Counted from the first letter of the stretch, positions 1 to 12,480 are shown. The stretch is 64,000 bases of DNA from Terebella lapidaria (GCA_949152475.1 OX424568.1:27875667-27939666), one strand, 5' to 3'. Program-made: numbers and translations. Notes: generated by a model from the sequence alone, not told the origin.

Positions 1-2354
1 GGACCGTTCTCAATATCACGCTCGGCGCTTCATTGAAATATGAAATTATCACACTGGCTTTCGGCAGATCTGTCCGATATGTTCTAGCTTTGCATCTGTA
101 AAAAATGATATCAATATAAGCATATTTAGTGACCTGAATTGTCACTGATATATTTGAACGATACTTGATAAGATTTGTGGAATGCATTCTCTCGGCATGT
201 TTGATTACTCAGACTGAATAGAATACCTGCTTTCTCTTTATCAGGCCTTTCCGGGTGACTACGAATGACACCGGACCATTTCGGCAAACTGGGCTGATCA
301 GTTGAACATGGAGAAGAGGGGAGCGATTTTTTTACGAGGAGGGGGGGGGGGGGTCGCCACGACGAATCATCCCGATAGTAGTAAGCACTGTCACGGACCA
401 TCCCGACAATGTCAAGTCACTACACGGACAACCCTGCACCACCTTGTAACAGACCAAGCTCCAGCAACCCCGACACGGCCCCGACAAACCTGGCTCTAGC
501 GATCCAGACAGAACCCTCACGAACCCAGCTCCAACAATCCTGATAGAGTCCCGACAAACTCAGCTCCAACAATCCCGAGAGAGCCCCTTCAAACCCGGCT
601 TCAGCAATCCCGAATGAGCCCCCACAAACCCAGCTCCAGCAATCCCTGCAGAGCCCCGTCAAACCCGGCTCCAGCAATCTCGACAGAGCCCTCACGAACC
701 CAGCTCCAGCAATCCTTGCAGAGCCCCGTCAAACCCGGCCCTAGCAATCCCAACAGAGCCCCGACGAACCTGGCTCTAGCAATTCCGACAGAACCCCCAC
801 AAACCCAGCTCCAACAAACCCGACAGAGCCCCGACAAACCCAGCTCCAGCAGTCCCGACAGAGCCCCGACAAGCCCAGCTCCAGCAGTCCTGACAAAGCT
901 CCAACAAATCCGGCTCTAGCAATCCCAACAGAGCCCCAACAAACCCGGCTTTGGCAATTCCGACAGAGCCCGATCAAACCTGGCTCTATTATTCCCGACA
1001 GAGCCCCGACAAACCCGGCTCCAGCAATCCTGACAGAGCCCCAGACAAACCTGGCTCCAGCAATCCTGACAGAGCCCTGGCGAATCCGGCTCCAACATTC
1101 CCGACAGAGCCCCGACAAACCCGGCTCCAGCATTCCCGACAGAGCCCCCACAAACCCAGCTCCAACAATCTCGACAGAGCCCTGACAAACCCAGCTCTAG
1201 CAAACCTGACAGAGCCCCGACAAACCTGGCTCCAGCAATCCCGACAGAGCCCTCACAAACCCAGCTCCAGCAATCCCGACAGACCCCCGACAAATTCGGC
1301 TATAGGAATTCCGACAGAACCCCGACAACCCCGGCTGTAACAATCATGACATAGCCCTCACAAACCCAGCTCCAGCAATCCCAACAGAGCCCTCACGAAC
1401 CCAGCTCCAGCAATCCTGACAGAGCCCCGACAAATCCGGCAATCTCGGCAGAGCCGCCACAAACCCGGCTCCAGCAATCCCTTATACTGAACCCTTATAA
1501 ACCAAGCTCCACCAATCCCGACAGAGCCCTCATGAACCCAGCTCCAGCAATCCCGACAGAGCTACGACAAAGCCAAAATTCGAAACATGTTTGAAACTTC
1601 TCTGGTACCACTCTGGACAGCCGTGGACGTCTTGATATTAGTAAAGACTCTCAACCTAGTTCACCCAAACTCCTGACCCAGGAGAGACCATTGACTAGTT
1701 GGTGGACCAAACATATCTAAAAGCTGACCGATAATAATTAGGTGCAGCTGTTTGAGCTGAGGACAGCCAGAGGAAGAGGAACACGAGCAGAATCACATAT
1801 AAACCTTGGTTCGTGATATCACGAATGTGGCCTTCTGCCCATAACTTATCATTGGTATGCACTGAATGCGTAATGATTCTTAGTGTGGTGTGCACAAGTA
1901 ATTTTCGGGTGCGTAATGATAAGAGAGGTGTCAAAACGGAAATGAAGTGGAAACAGATAAGCTTCGCCTAAGAATGTTTGCGACTCCCGATCGAGGGCCT
2001 CTTGAATACTCACTTTTGAGATCTGGTGTCAGGTAGAGACCTGTCCAGAGCCACCAGCTCACTGACCCCGAAATTGAAACCTTCTTTCTCATTAATATCC
2101 TTATATTTCTGGGCCTCCTCAGCGGACAGTTGGGCTGCCTTCCCCATCTCGCCAGGTCCGTGGCGGCTGCCTTCTTCCGCCTGATACTTGGCATACCGCT
2201 CATTCCTCGACAGAACAAAGTCATCCGAATTCCTACTAGTTGAATGTAATAACAGCCATACGATAAATGTCACAAAGAGAACAGTGGCAGGTATCCGCAA
2301 CTTTTTACAGTAAGTTTGTATTATATGACGTACACGTGGACGGAGTGTAAACAT
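1..2354 (-). CDS. GALNT: Polypeptide N-acetylgalactosaminyltransferase, tandem copy B (3' part outside window)
   Basis: Golgi type II membrane enzyme family that starts mucin-type O-glycosylation by moving GalNAc from UDP-GalNAc to Ser/Thr. Exon 1 codes 2354–2014: short basic cytoplasmic tail, one transmembrane segment (about residues 21–36), then a Lys/Glu-rich stem ending in the family motif LDRSLPDTR. The donor follows at 2013, phase 2. Exon 2 starts at 95 and runs off the left edge; it reads the start of the catalytic domain ([17 protein letters not shown]). The remaining exons must lie to the left. Intron 1 holds the 35-bp minisatellite. Exon 1 matches copy A (11596–11274) almost exactly except in the transmembrane and stem region, where B has six extra residues and several substitutions. 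The start is the first Met before the transmembrane segment, as in copy A. GALNT subtype not determined. Confidence 0.88.
450..1575. repeat. 35-bp minisatellite in GALNT-B intron 1, about 32 units
   Basis: Units such as GACAGAGCCCCGACAAACCC plus GGCTCCAGCAATCCC repeat head to tail for about 1.1 kb. The array is rich in C and A on the plus strand, so the minus-strand transcript is G-rich. Because 35 is not a multiple of 3 and the unit lacks stops in most frames, long false ORFs appear on both strands. The same array occurs in copy A. Confidence 0.93.
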
Positions 2355-3289
2355 TGTCCCTCCTGTATTATCTAGATACCGGCATATACATGCATCTCAA
2401 GTTGATAACAGTATATCTAGGCCACTATCGCGACAGTAGGCACATAGCTGCAAGTATATATATGAACATCCGGTATGCGTTCACAACATGCTATACACAC
2501 TGCAAATGACCGTCATGTATAATTCACGGTGTTCGGCACAGTAAATTACACGCTTGTCGCGTCACGGCCTCTTCTGTTCCGTGGCATTTTCTGGTTTACG
2601 GCTCTTGATATTTGCTTTGGAAATCGATATCAGCATGTCTTCTACTTGTCTCAGCTTGGCGCGGTCACCATTCGTGATAGCATGCTTTCTTCATACGTAT
2701 TGAACGGTATGCGCCCGCCCCGTGGCTATCTAATTAAAATACTATAATCATTTTCATCAGAATATATCTATCCTCAATACCTGTTACAGTGACTGTTCTG
2801 CCACAGATGTTCGCGATTTGTAAATTCATGCAAGATTTGAAGTTGAGTGGTTCGCACGTGTACTGCTGGAATATTAACTAACATTAGCAGTCTACCTCTC
2901 CTTTAGCAACACCTGCGACAGTCTGCATGTTGCAAAGATGTTCTCCTCAGTAAGAAAATCGATCTACCAGTAAATTCGTCTTAGGAGTTGTTACCTGGTC
3001 CAGTAGGTTTCATCGATGGCTTCTGAGCCTATCCCTTTCATAACACAAAAACGCCTGGAAATATCAATAGACGTTTTAACTTCATATATCTATGGCACAA
3101 ATTGCATCATCGCCGGACATCGAAACAAATCGTCCTGACCTCCAAATTGTTGATTTATTGAAATTATATTTTATTAGATTAGTGGATTTATGTGTGACTG
3201 GGCCTTCACATTTCAATTCTCGCACCGTGGTTCCTGGGCAACAGATTCAACTCCATAGTTGATCTGGGGGTTCTCAAGCTGTAGTTGCT
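2355..3289. other. 5' flank of GALNT-B
   Basis: About 0.9 kb upstream of the copy-B start, matched by 11597–12480 upstream of copy A. It presumably contains the promoter and 5' UTR. A plus-strand ORF here (2529–2747) is not kept in the other copy. I recognise no TATA box or other gene. Confidence 0.5.
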
Positions 3290-4505
3290 TATATGTTGAA
3301 CCCACAAATGTTAAAACGCCCACAAATGTGAAAACCTACAAAGGTAAAAACAAATTTTGTAAACCACCCACAAATATAAAGAATCGCCCATAAATGTGAA
3401 AACGGTTTTTGTCAATTGCTCACAAATGTGAACATCTAACACAACATTAGATTTAACATGAGAAATGTCTTTTTAGGTTACCGCACCTTTGGTCCGATAA
3501 CCTATTGCCATAGCATTGCGTGCGTCGTTGGTATACATTTTTAAAGTTTACTATCAAAACTTTCGAAAATTTTGCGCTCAAATGCCTGAAAATATTTCAA
3601 AGCAGAGGTACATTTTAGTTTTTACTTTTTAATTTCCGAACTTTTTGGAAAAAAATAATGGCGGCCATATTCGATGAAACACAGCCAATTTCAGACTTTG
3701 GCGACCATTTTCTCAAAAAAAAAACTGTTTACACTGTTATGAGACTTTCGTTTCAAAAGATTCCCGTTGTACCTTTGTGTTCTGTATAAGTTTCATTGCC
3801 CTTCAATCGGCGGTCTGCATGTGGCTAATATCTTATTTAATTATGGGATCAGAGACAAGGTATCAATTGTGGACATATAGGAGATATGCCGAATATTTTG
3901 ATGACCTTGAGTTTGATCATTTGACATAATTTTGAAGGCCATAGCACAAAAACGCTAAAATCTCGCTTTTTGTCGACTTTATAGCTTAGAACTCATTGTG
4001 CACATATATGAAATAATATACGCTGAATTTCCCGTGACTTAGAATTTGACCTTTGACCTCATTATCAAGGTCACAGGAAGAAATGGCAAATATCTCATTC
4101 ATTGTCAACTTCACAACTTGAGATTCAGTTGTGGACATACAAGAAATGACATGACATAATTTGACCTTTGATTCCATTTTTGAAGTCAGAGCACAAAATT
4201 GCTAGTATCTCTCTTATTATTGAATTTACGGCTTAGGAATCAATTGTGGAATATAGGAAATGTTATATGCTGAATATTGTCATGGCCTTGAACTTGACCT
4301 CTGACCTTGTTTTCAAGGTCAGAGCACAGAATGGCTATAATATATCGCTTGTTATCGATGTATTAGTTTGGGAATCAATTGTGGACATACATGAAACGAT
4401 ATATGTCGAATATTCTGATGACCTTTAATTTAATATTTGACTTCATTTCGAGGTCACGGAATAAATTGCTACTATATTTTTCTTGTTGTTGAATTTACAA
4501 CTTAG
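3290..4505. repeat. Composite dispersed repeat block
   Basis: It begins with spaced CCCACAAATGTGAAAACG motifs (3300–3440). Next comes a terminal motif ACCTTTGGTCCGATAACCTA (about 3486), then a segment holding AATGGCGGCCATATTCGATG, and from about 3880 roughly four to five degenerate ~134-bp units with TGACCT/AGGTCA half-sites. The same order returns at 14180–14678 plus 19242–19870, and in part at 20180, 27690 and 50330. No coding capacity. Confidence 0.8.
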
Positions 4506-5690
4506 CACATTCCGAATCTGAGTAAGTAAATATAGGCTGTGTCTGCAGGGCTAACATTTCAACTTGCACACACAAACGTGTCCTGGCATTTCAATTACTG
4601 ACTCGTTAGAGAAGGAACACGCGACAGGAAGCCATTCTTCGATAGCATGATGTGTAATCAATGGCTATGATTTGTCAATACGACATCATTGATTAAATTT
4701 GGGGAGGACATGCAATCGTGAACAAATAAACCCTTGAAATAGTTCATTATTAACCAACAAACGGTCAAAAATAGGCACACATTTGCCGATAGTAAGAAAA
4801 ACATCAAAGAAAACGTACAGACCACTTTAGGAATGTTATCACCAGAAAATACAATGTATTGTCCTGGATAATTTCACGCCATCGTGAGATACTTTACATA
4901 GGCCAGTGGCAAGATTTATTACTTTGCACTGATCCATCACCATTTTATTGAGGTTTAACATCTCTGTTGGCCAGTTGATGAAAGTGAGTCCAGTATGAAA
5001 ACTCGATGTTGTTACATGATATTAATTCGTTTGATAATCTGGTATGACTTGTCATACAAAAGAAAACGAATACTTTTGGTTGTTCAAAGATATCCATCTA
5101 GACTCTACTTCGAAAGTAGAAATGTGAATGAATGTCAATTAAGATTGGGGAAGATACTTGCATTTCCCTCTGGGCTAACCATGGATAGTTTTCACTAAAT
5201 TATGATGGACATTTTATCTTATCAAGTCATACCAATCATATTTGACGTTTAATAACGTCTGATGCTTACATGTAATTACGTATTGAGAAATTGGGGGAAT
5301 TTGAGCGCAGTTGTACTTTGCTGATAATTCCAGCAAATTGTATTCGACAATTCATCGATTTATTATGAAGATGACAGTTTAACTTAAACAGTTACACTGT
5401 GGCTTCTTGTAGCCATAGACTTTTTCGCAAGAACTGGGCTCGAAAACTATTTTGGTGACATAGAACTTTTATCAATGACAAAAATCTTTTTGGTGCGATG
5501 GAAACTTTTTAGTCGTAAACAAATGTTTTTGGGAGGGTTTTTGCCAAAATTTTGTTCCAACTGAAACCGTCCCGCTGTAAACAAAAACATCAACAGGAAA
5601 ATACCCTGAACACTAACTACAGTACTGGTCACTAGCAAACACAAGGACACCAGACACTGATCGTGACACGCGAATCGCCGGTCTGCACGT
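4506..5690. other. Gene-free stretch
   Basis: AT-rich sequence in which I find no convincing exon, RNA gene or known repeat. Short ORFs here (4995–5198 and 5447–5650) have no domain or splice context. Confidence 0.4.
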
Positions 5691-6260
5691 GGCGGTCATT
5701 TGAATTTCTTGACAGGTCGACGAAAAATTAAAATGGTCGCAAACCTGCAAACCATGATTCAAGGGCAACAAAACTTGACAACACACAGGTACATGAGGGA
5801 AATCTTTTGGAATAAAAGTCTCAAGATTGCCTGAACAGTTTATTTAGAAAATAGCCACCAAAGTCCAAAATGGCCGCCTTTTCGGAAAAGTGCAAAAATA
5901 AGAAAGTAGAAAATATTTCCCTATTACGGAGCCCCTGAGGTGACATACCGAAAATATTTATTAATTCGTGCGATCGATTCAACAATTCGTGCGCACGATT
6001 TACCAATTTGTGCGCACGATTTAGTGTAAGTAACAATCTATTACCACCAAACCAGTACAGAATTAGTATTTCTCGCCCACGGATTGGTTACCAATTCGTG
6101 GGCATCTCAGGGGCTTCGTACCCTCTTGAAATATATTTAGATATTTTTGTGCAAAATTTCAGAAAGATTCGCCTGTAAACTTTGAAGATAAAAATGTGGA
6201 CGGACGATGGATAAAATGCCACGACAGTAGGTTATCGGATACAGATTATCGGAATTATCT
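5691..6260. repeat. Dispersed repeat block, reverse orientation, split by a MITE
   Basis: This carries the reverse of the AATGGC-rich block seen at 3650 and 48350 (shared words such as TTGTGCAAAATTTCAGAAAG) and ends near 6215 with GTAGGTTATCGGATACAG, the reverse of the block's terminal motif. A 192-bp MITE is inserted at 5927–6118. Short GTGCGCACGATT repeats lie inside the MITE. Confidence 0.6.
5927..6118. mobile_element. 192-bp MITE with TA target duplication
   Basis: The ends are inverted repeats: CGGAGCCCCTGAGGTG on the left and the reverse complement of CGAAGCCCCTGAGATG on the right. TA flanks both sides (5925–5926, 6119–6120), as for Tc1/mariner-type elements. The interior holds a few copies of AATTCGTGCGCACGATT and no coding sequence. 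The host sequence on both sides belongs to one repeat block, which supports insertion. Confidence 0.65.
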
Positions 6261-6312
6261 GTAGGTCTGCCACTTTTAGGTCTATATGTGTTAATGTAAG
6301 TATCAATCTATT

Positions 6313-6660
6313 ACCACCAATGCAGCCAATTTTGATGATTCCAATAACAAACATAAAATACAATATTTTTGCAATAGAAACGAAGCCCGACCAGATACCT
6401 TATCAAAAGACACACTGGCGTCATCAGGAGCAGACAGTGTGGTTAATGTAGTTGTTTCTACTGTACACCTGACGGAACTAGCATACACCACCAATACAGC
6501 CAATTTTGATGATTCCAATAACAAACATAAAATACAATATTTTTGCAATAGAAACGAAGCCCGACCAAATACCTTATCAAAAGACACACTGGCGTCATCA
6601 GGGGCAGACAGTGTGGTTATTGTAGTCGTTTCTACTGTACACCTGACGGAACTAGCATAC
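6313..6660. repeat. Tandem duplication, 2 x 174 bp
   Basis: 6313–6486 and 6487–6660 are near-identical. The unit is 58 codons long, so a minus-strand ORF (6779–6303) stays open through both copies. The unit holds a possible donor after codons reading SVSFDK. Function unknown. Confidence 0.85.
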
Positions 6661-6846
6661 AAAATGAAGCACGAGACTAAAAACGGCACAACATTATCGC
6701 AGGTCATTTCTGGATGGTTCGCGGTTGAGTTTTGTCTGAACATTGTAAATATATATATGGGGAAACGCAAATAATTCATCTATAATAGGGATTCGGCTTT
6801 GCATGATTTTCAACGAATCACGAGACGCACATGGTAATAATAATAA

Positions 6847-6852
6847 TTTATT
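6847..6852 (-). terminator. Probable poly(A) signal of GALNT-A
   Basis: AATAAA on the minus strand, about 205 bases after the stop codon at 7057–7059. A run of TAATAATAAT lies beside it, so a LINE-type tail is an alternative. Confidence 0.4.
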
Positions 6853-7056
6853 TCATAACAGACGTAATCAGATAATGAACGCAAACTGCTGACATCAACC
6901 CGCATGAATAGTGCCACCAGTCAAGTAAACAAGCCACTTGTCAATTTCACATACATAGAAAAATAGAGCAACATTGAATTTTGTGACAAACAATACCACC
7001 ATGAATGTGACTCGTAATATTCAGAAACAACGACATCCAACGGATTTCACTGCGCC

Positions 7057-10000
7057 TTAGAATGTCACCCACTCCCACCGCTGGGTGTCGCTGCTATCGC
7101 AGTTTGAAGTTTTCAGGGGCTGTGAATGTTTGAGACCTTTGACATCGAGACACTGACCTGAAAGCTCATTCACAAGTTGTCCCGTGTCCTGAAAAAAGGG
7201 ATTTACATCGTGATATTTAGTATAATAACTATGCCAAAACAAGATGAAAACGCCAATATCAGAGTAACTATTCTTCCTCACTGATTGAAGAATCCATTTT
7301 TGAGCCTTGTCGTCCTTTTTGCAATTGACGTCCATGACAATCTCATTTTTGTTCTTAAACGTCATGCAGGCATATTCTGTTCGTATCCAGCCGTCTTTCG
7401 ATGCAGAAAGTAACTATAACACAGGAACGTTGGTTTCAACAAAAATTCGGATAAACTGATGGCAAAAAAAAATCAATACGAATACAATGCAAAATTTAGA
7501 CGACTAATATGAAAACAGCTCACCTGGTTCACACTAGCGACATTATGACAGTAATATACTCCGTGTTTGTAAGTGGATCGTTCGTTATTCCCGAGAATAT
7601 CCAGACAGAAATTCGTGCTCGGATTCCTCAACTTGAAATAATATGAAAAACGGGTAAATTGCTCTGTAAATTAAAAAGACTAGTAAGCCTTTGATTCATT
7701 GAGTGGCATCACTTGATTGTGTGACCACGACAACCCGTTGAAAGTGAAGGAGCACAATTCCGGCAGATCAACTCACAGCTCCGAAATGTTCGACGTCGAT
7801 ATCGAGTTTGAATTTCTCCGGGTAGACGGTGTCAAGGTACCACTGGAAGCTCTTACACTGTTCCCGTTCCCGAATGGCTCTTCTCTCGGACAAGTCCCCT
7901 ACATCCACAGCCTGGTGGGGCAAACACGTACCTACATATCACTTGAATTACCCTGGCACCGTGTACTCTATACACAATACATGACAGACAGGCTGAAATG
8001 CAATCTAAGCACAGACCGGCAGATCAGGACGATGAAGGTAGTAGTATTTCTTGTACTCGTCCAGCCAAATTTCGACGAAACGCTTTGTGTTCCTTCCATG
8101 GTAGTCTCGCTTCTTGTCTGTTTTAGGAAGTGTAACTGTGACTGTATGCACTATTTCAATTTACCCATATGTGGATGAAAAGCTACTTTAGTGAAATTCG
8201 TCTTCTGACCTGGAAATCCATAAGGATGAGTGGGTCGGAAAATATGACCAACGACTGAACACGGATGAAACAGCAGAGAACCTCCACACATCCATGTCTG
8301 TGGGAACGAAATACGAAGTAACGAATACGTGTACTGAGGATGTTCGGATAATTAATCAGATCAGGTAGATCCAGTAGAGAGTTCACCCTGAAGGACAGAT
8401 CCAGATTCTCGCCGCCCCAAATCTCCATCTCCCCGTCATACGCCCCGATCCGGAAAAAGAAATCTCGGTCTGCAGCAAACAACCCTCCAGCCATCGTTGG
8501 CGAACTGACGGAAATGGAAATAGGCTACAGAAATATAAAATGTTGAAGATAACTCATTGGAACTTCCTTAGTGAAATCCTTACGGATAAGCATATTCAGG
8601 ACCCTTGGATTTGTCAAGTTCTGTCCTCGGTCGTGCTTCCCAAGTGAAGAACATGCTCCAGCTGAACCCGCCTCTACTTGAGCCACCGGAGTGATCAAAC
8701 TTCAAACTGTTAGGGTCTATATTCCCTATGGACGGACATATGACCCTAGTGGGATCCTCCCTGATCTCAGCGAGGATTGGTTCGATCCAGCCGGCAGCAG
8801 CCTCACAGTGGGCGTCTAGGAAGATGAGGACAGGACCCCGAGCCGCCTGTGCCCCGTACAACTTGGCTTTGATGAGCCCATAGCGCTCGGGCGTACGGAC
8901 CACTCTCACCAGACCGTCAGGCCACGTTCGGCTGATGTATTCGTGCATCGGCTCCAACACGTCCGCTATAAATAATTAGTTCATTTATCTTAAGTACCTT
9001 ATAATTTGACGTACCTGGCTGAAGTCATTAGCCTAATTAGTGCCATATTATCTCTACATGATCACTGTTGATATATAGATATATATTATACACAATACAA
9101 TACACAATACAATAAAATACACGATAGCCAATAGGAGTTTACCGAAAGTTTCATGTGCATCTACTCTGCAAAAGGTCAACTTACATTGCCAAATGATAAA
9201 TTATTGTGATGTAACAAAATGCTATTACAGAGTATACGAACGTCTATCACTGTTGTCGTCTAATAACACCACCTCCTCCAGATACTGAGGTGGAGACCTG
9301 TTCACGACGCTATGGACCGTTCTCAATATCACGCTCGGCGCTTCATTGAAATATGAAATTATCACACTGGCTTTCGGCAGATCTGTCCGATATGTTCTAG
9401 CTTTGCATCTGTAAAAAATGATATCAACATAAGCATATTTAGTGACCTAAATTGTCACTGATATATTTTAACGATACTTGATAAGATTTGTGGAATGCAT
9501 TATCTCGAGCATGTTTGATTACTCAGACTGAATAGAATACCGGTACCTGCTTTCTCTAAACATCAACAGTATCGGGCCTTTCCGGGTGACTACGAATGAC
9601 ACCGGACCATTTCGGCAAACTGGGCTGATCAGTTGAACATGGAGAGGAGGGAAGCGATTTTTTTACGAGGAGGGAAGGGGGGGGGAGTCGCCACGACGAA
9701 TCATCCCGATAGTAGTAAGCACTGTCACGGACCATCCCGACAATGTCAAGTCACTACACGGACAACCCTGCACCACCTTGTAACAGACCAAGCTCCAGCA
9801 ACCCCGACACGGCCCCGACAAACCTGGCTCTAGCGATCCAGACAGAGCCCTCACGAACCCAGCTCCAACAATCCTGATAGAGTCCCAACAAACCCAGCTC
9901 CAACAATCCCGACAGAGCCCCGTCAAACCCGGCTCCAGCAATCCCGAATGCGCCCCCACAAACCCAGCTCCAGCAATCCCTGCAGAGCCCCGTCAAACCC

Positions 10001-11596
10001 GGCTCCAGCAATCCCAACAGAGCCCTCACGAACCCAGCTCCAGCAATCCTTGCAGAGCCCCGTTGAACCCGGCTCTAGCAATCCCAACAGAGCCCCGACG
10101 AACCTAGCTCTAGCAATTCTGACAGAACCCCGTCAAACCTGGCTCTAGCAATCCCGACAGAGCTCCGACAAATCCAACTGTAACAATCCTGACAGAGTCT
10201 CCATTAACCCAGCTCCAACAAACCCGACAGAGCCCCGACAAACCCAGCTCCAGCAATCCCGACAGAGCCCCGACAAACCTGGCTCCAGCAATCCTGACAG
10301 AGCCCTGGCGAATCCGGCTCCAACATTCCCGACAGAGCCCCGACGAACCCGGCTCCAGCATTCCCGACAGAGCCGCCACAAACCCAGCTCCAACAATCTC
10401 GACAGAACCCTGACAAACCCAGCTCTAGCAAACCTGACAGAGCCCCGACAAACCTGGCTCCAGCAATCCCGACAGAGCCCTCACAAACCCAGCTCCAGCA
10501 ATCCTGACAGACCCCCGACAAATTCGGCTATAGGAATTCCGACAGAGCCCTGACAAATCCGGCTCCAGCAATCCCGACAGAACCCCGACAAACTCGGCTG
10601 TAACAATCCTGACAGAGCCCTCACGAACCCAGCTCCAGCAATCCCAACAGAGCCCTCACGAACCCAGCTCCAGCAATCCTGACAGAGCCCCGACAAATCC
10701 GGCAATCTCGGCAGAGCCACCACAAACCCGGCTCCAGCAATCCCGACAGAGCCCTTATAAACCCAGCTCCACCAATCCCGACAGAGCCCTCAAGAGCCCA
10801 GCTCCAGCAATCCCGACAGAGCTACGACAAAGCCAAAATTCGAAACATATTTGAAACTTCTCTGGTACTACTCTGGACAGCCGTGGACATCTTGATATTA
10901 GTAAAGACTCTCAACCTAGTTCACCCAAACTCCTGACCCAAGAGAGACCATTGACTAGTTCGTGGACCAAACCTATCTAAAAGTTGGCCGATGATAATTA
11001 GGTGCAGCTGTTTGAGCTGAGGACAGCCAGAGGAAGAGGAACACGAGCAGAATCACATATAAACCTTGGTTCCTGATATCACGAATGTGGCCTTCTGCCT
11101 ATAACTTATCATTGGTATGCACTGAATGCGTAATGATTCTTAGTGTGGTGTGCACAAGTAATTTTCGGGTGCGTAATGATTAGAGAGGTGCCAAAACGGA
11201 AATGAAGTGGAAACAGATAAGCTTCGCCTAAGAATGTTTGCGACTCCTGATCGAGGGCCTCTTGAATACTCACTTTTGAGATCTGGTGTCAGGTAGAGAC
11301 CGGTCCAGAGCCACCAGCTCACTGACCCCGAAATTGAAACCTTCTTTCTCATTAATATCTTTATATTTCTGGGCCTCCTCAGCGGACAGTTGGGCTGCTT
11401 TCCCCATCTCGCCAGGTCCGTGGCGGCGGCCTTCTTCCGCCTGATACTTTGCATACCGCTCATTCGAATTTCTACTAGTAATATGATGCGATAACAGCCA
11501 TACGATAAATATCACACAGAGAACAGTGGCAGGTATCCGAAACTTTTTACAGTAAGTTTGTATTATATGGCGCACACGTGGACGGAGTGTAAACAT
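7057..11596 (-). CDS. GALNT: Polypeptide N-acetylgalactosaminyltransferase, tandem copy A (complete, 10 exons)
   Basis: Moves GalNAc from UDP-GalNAc to Ser/Thr of proteins in the Golgi. Coding exons: 11596–11274, 9408–9242, 8965–8584, 8504–8387, 8297–8210, 8117–8017, 7911–7777, 7631–7524, 7413–7282, 7188–7057. All have AG/GT borders and matching phases and give 561 residues, a normal family length. Order of parts: cytoplasmic tail, transmembrane helix (about 21–36), stem, GT-A catalytic domain with the metal-binding DxH motif (LDAHCE, D214 and H216), the Gal/GalNAc-T motif with WGGEN (320–324), then a C-terminal ricin-type lectin domain (about 439–561) with CLD and Q-x-W motifs (QKW, QRW). 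An upstream in-frame extension to 11695 is possible, but this start fits a short cytoplasmic tail. Intact as read; subtype not resolved. Confidence 0.95.
9782..10834. repeat. 35-bp minisatellite in GALNT-A intron 1, about 30 units
   Basis: Counterpart of the array at 450–1575, with the same unit and flanks but a slightly different copy number, so it was duplicated with the gene. G-rich on the transcribed (minus) strand. Confidence 0.93.
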
Positions 11597-12480
11597 TGTC
11601 CCTCCTGTATTATCTAGATACCGGCATATACATGCATCTAAAGTTGATAACAGTATATCTAGGCCACTATCGCGACAGTAGGCACATAGCGGCAATTATA
11701 TATATATATATATATATATAAGCATCCGGTATGCGTTCACAACATGCTATACACACTGCAAATGACCGTCATGTATGAGTCACGGTGTTCGGCACAGTAA
11801 GTTACACACTTGTCGCGTCTTCTGTTCCGTGGCATTTTCTGATTTACGGCTCTTGGTATTTGCTTTGGAAATCGATATCAGCATGTCTTCTACTTGTCTC
11901 AGCTTGGCGCGGTCACCATTCGTGATAGCATGCTTTCTTCATACGTATTGAACGGCATGCGCCCGCCCCGTGTTACAGTGACTGTTCATCAACAGATGTT
12001 CGCGATTTGTAAATTCATTCAAGATTTGAAGTTGAGTGGTTCGCACGTGTACTGCTGAATATTAACTAACATTAGCAGTGTAGCTCTCCTTTAGCAATAC
12101 CTGCGACAGTCTGCATGTTGCAAAGATGTTCTCCTCAGTAGAAAATCGATCTAAATTCGACTTGGGAGTTGTTACCTGGTTCATCGATGGCTTCTGAGCC
12201 TATCCCTTTCATAACACAAAAACGCCTGGTTTATGCATATTCTTGGAAATATCAATAGACGTTTTAACTTCATATATCTATGGCACAAATTGGATCATCG
12301 CCGGACATCGAAACAAATCGTCCTGACCTCCGAATTGTTGATTTATTGAAATTAGATTTTATTAGATTAGTGGATTTATGTGTGACTGGGCCTTCACATT
12401 TCAATTCTCGCACCGTGGTTCCTGGGCAACAGATTCAACTCCATAGTTAATCCGGGGGTTCTCAATTGTAGTTGCTTATA
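11597..12480. other. 5' flank of GALNT-A
   Basis: Near-identical to 2355–3289 apart from small indels and an expanded AT repeat (11697–11720). Presumed promoter and 5' UTR; no clear core element seen. Confidence 0.5.

Noticed and set aside
420-1340. Many ORFs of 60–136 codons on both strands with [10 protein letters not shown]-type repeats
   Set aside because: They are translations of the 35-bp minisatellite inside an intron, open in several frames because the unit lacks stops. The same holds for 9633–10723.
2529-2747. 72-codon plus-strand ORF upstream of GALNT-B
   Set aside because: The matching region upstream of GALNT-A (near 11800) has indels that destroy the frame, so it is not under coding constraint.
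7717-8178. 153-codon plus-strand ORF
   Set aside because: It lies opposite GALNT-A exons 6 and 7, which have clear family motifs and splice borders on the minus strand.
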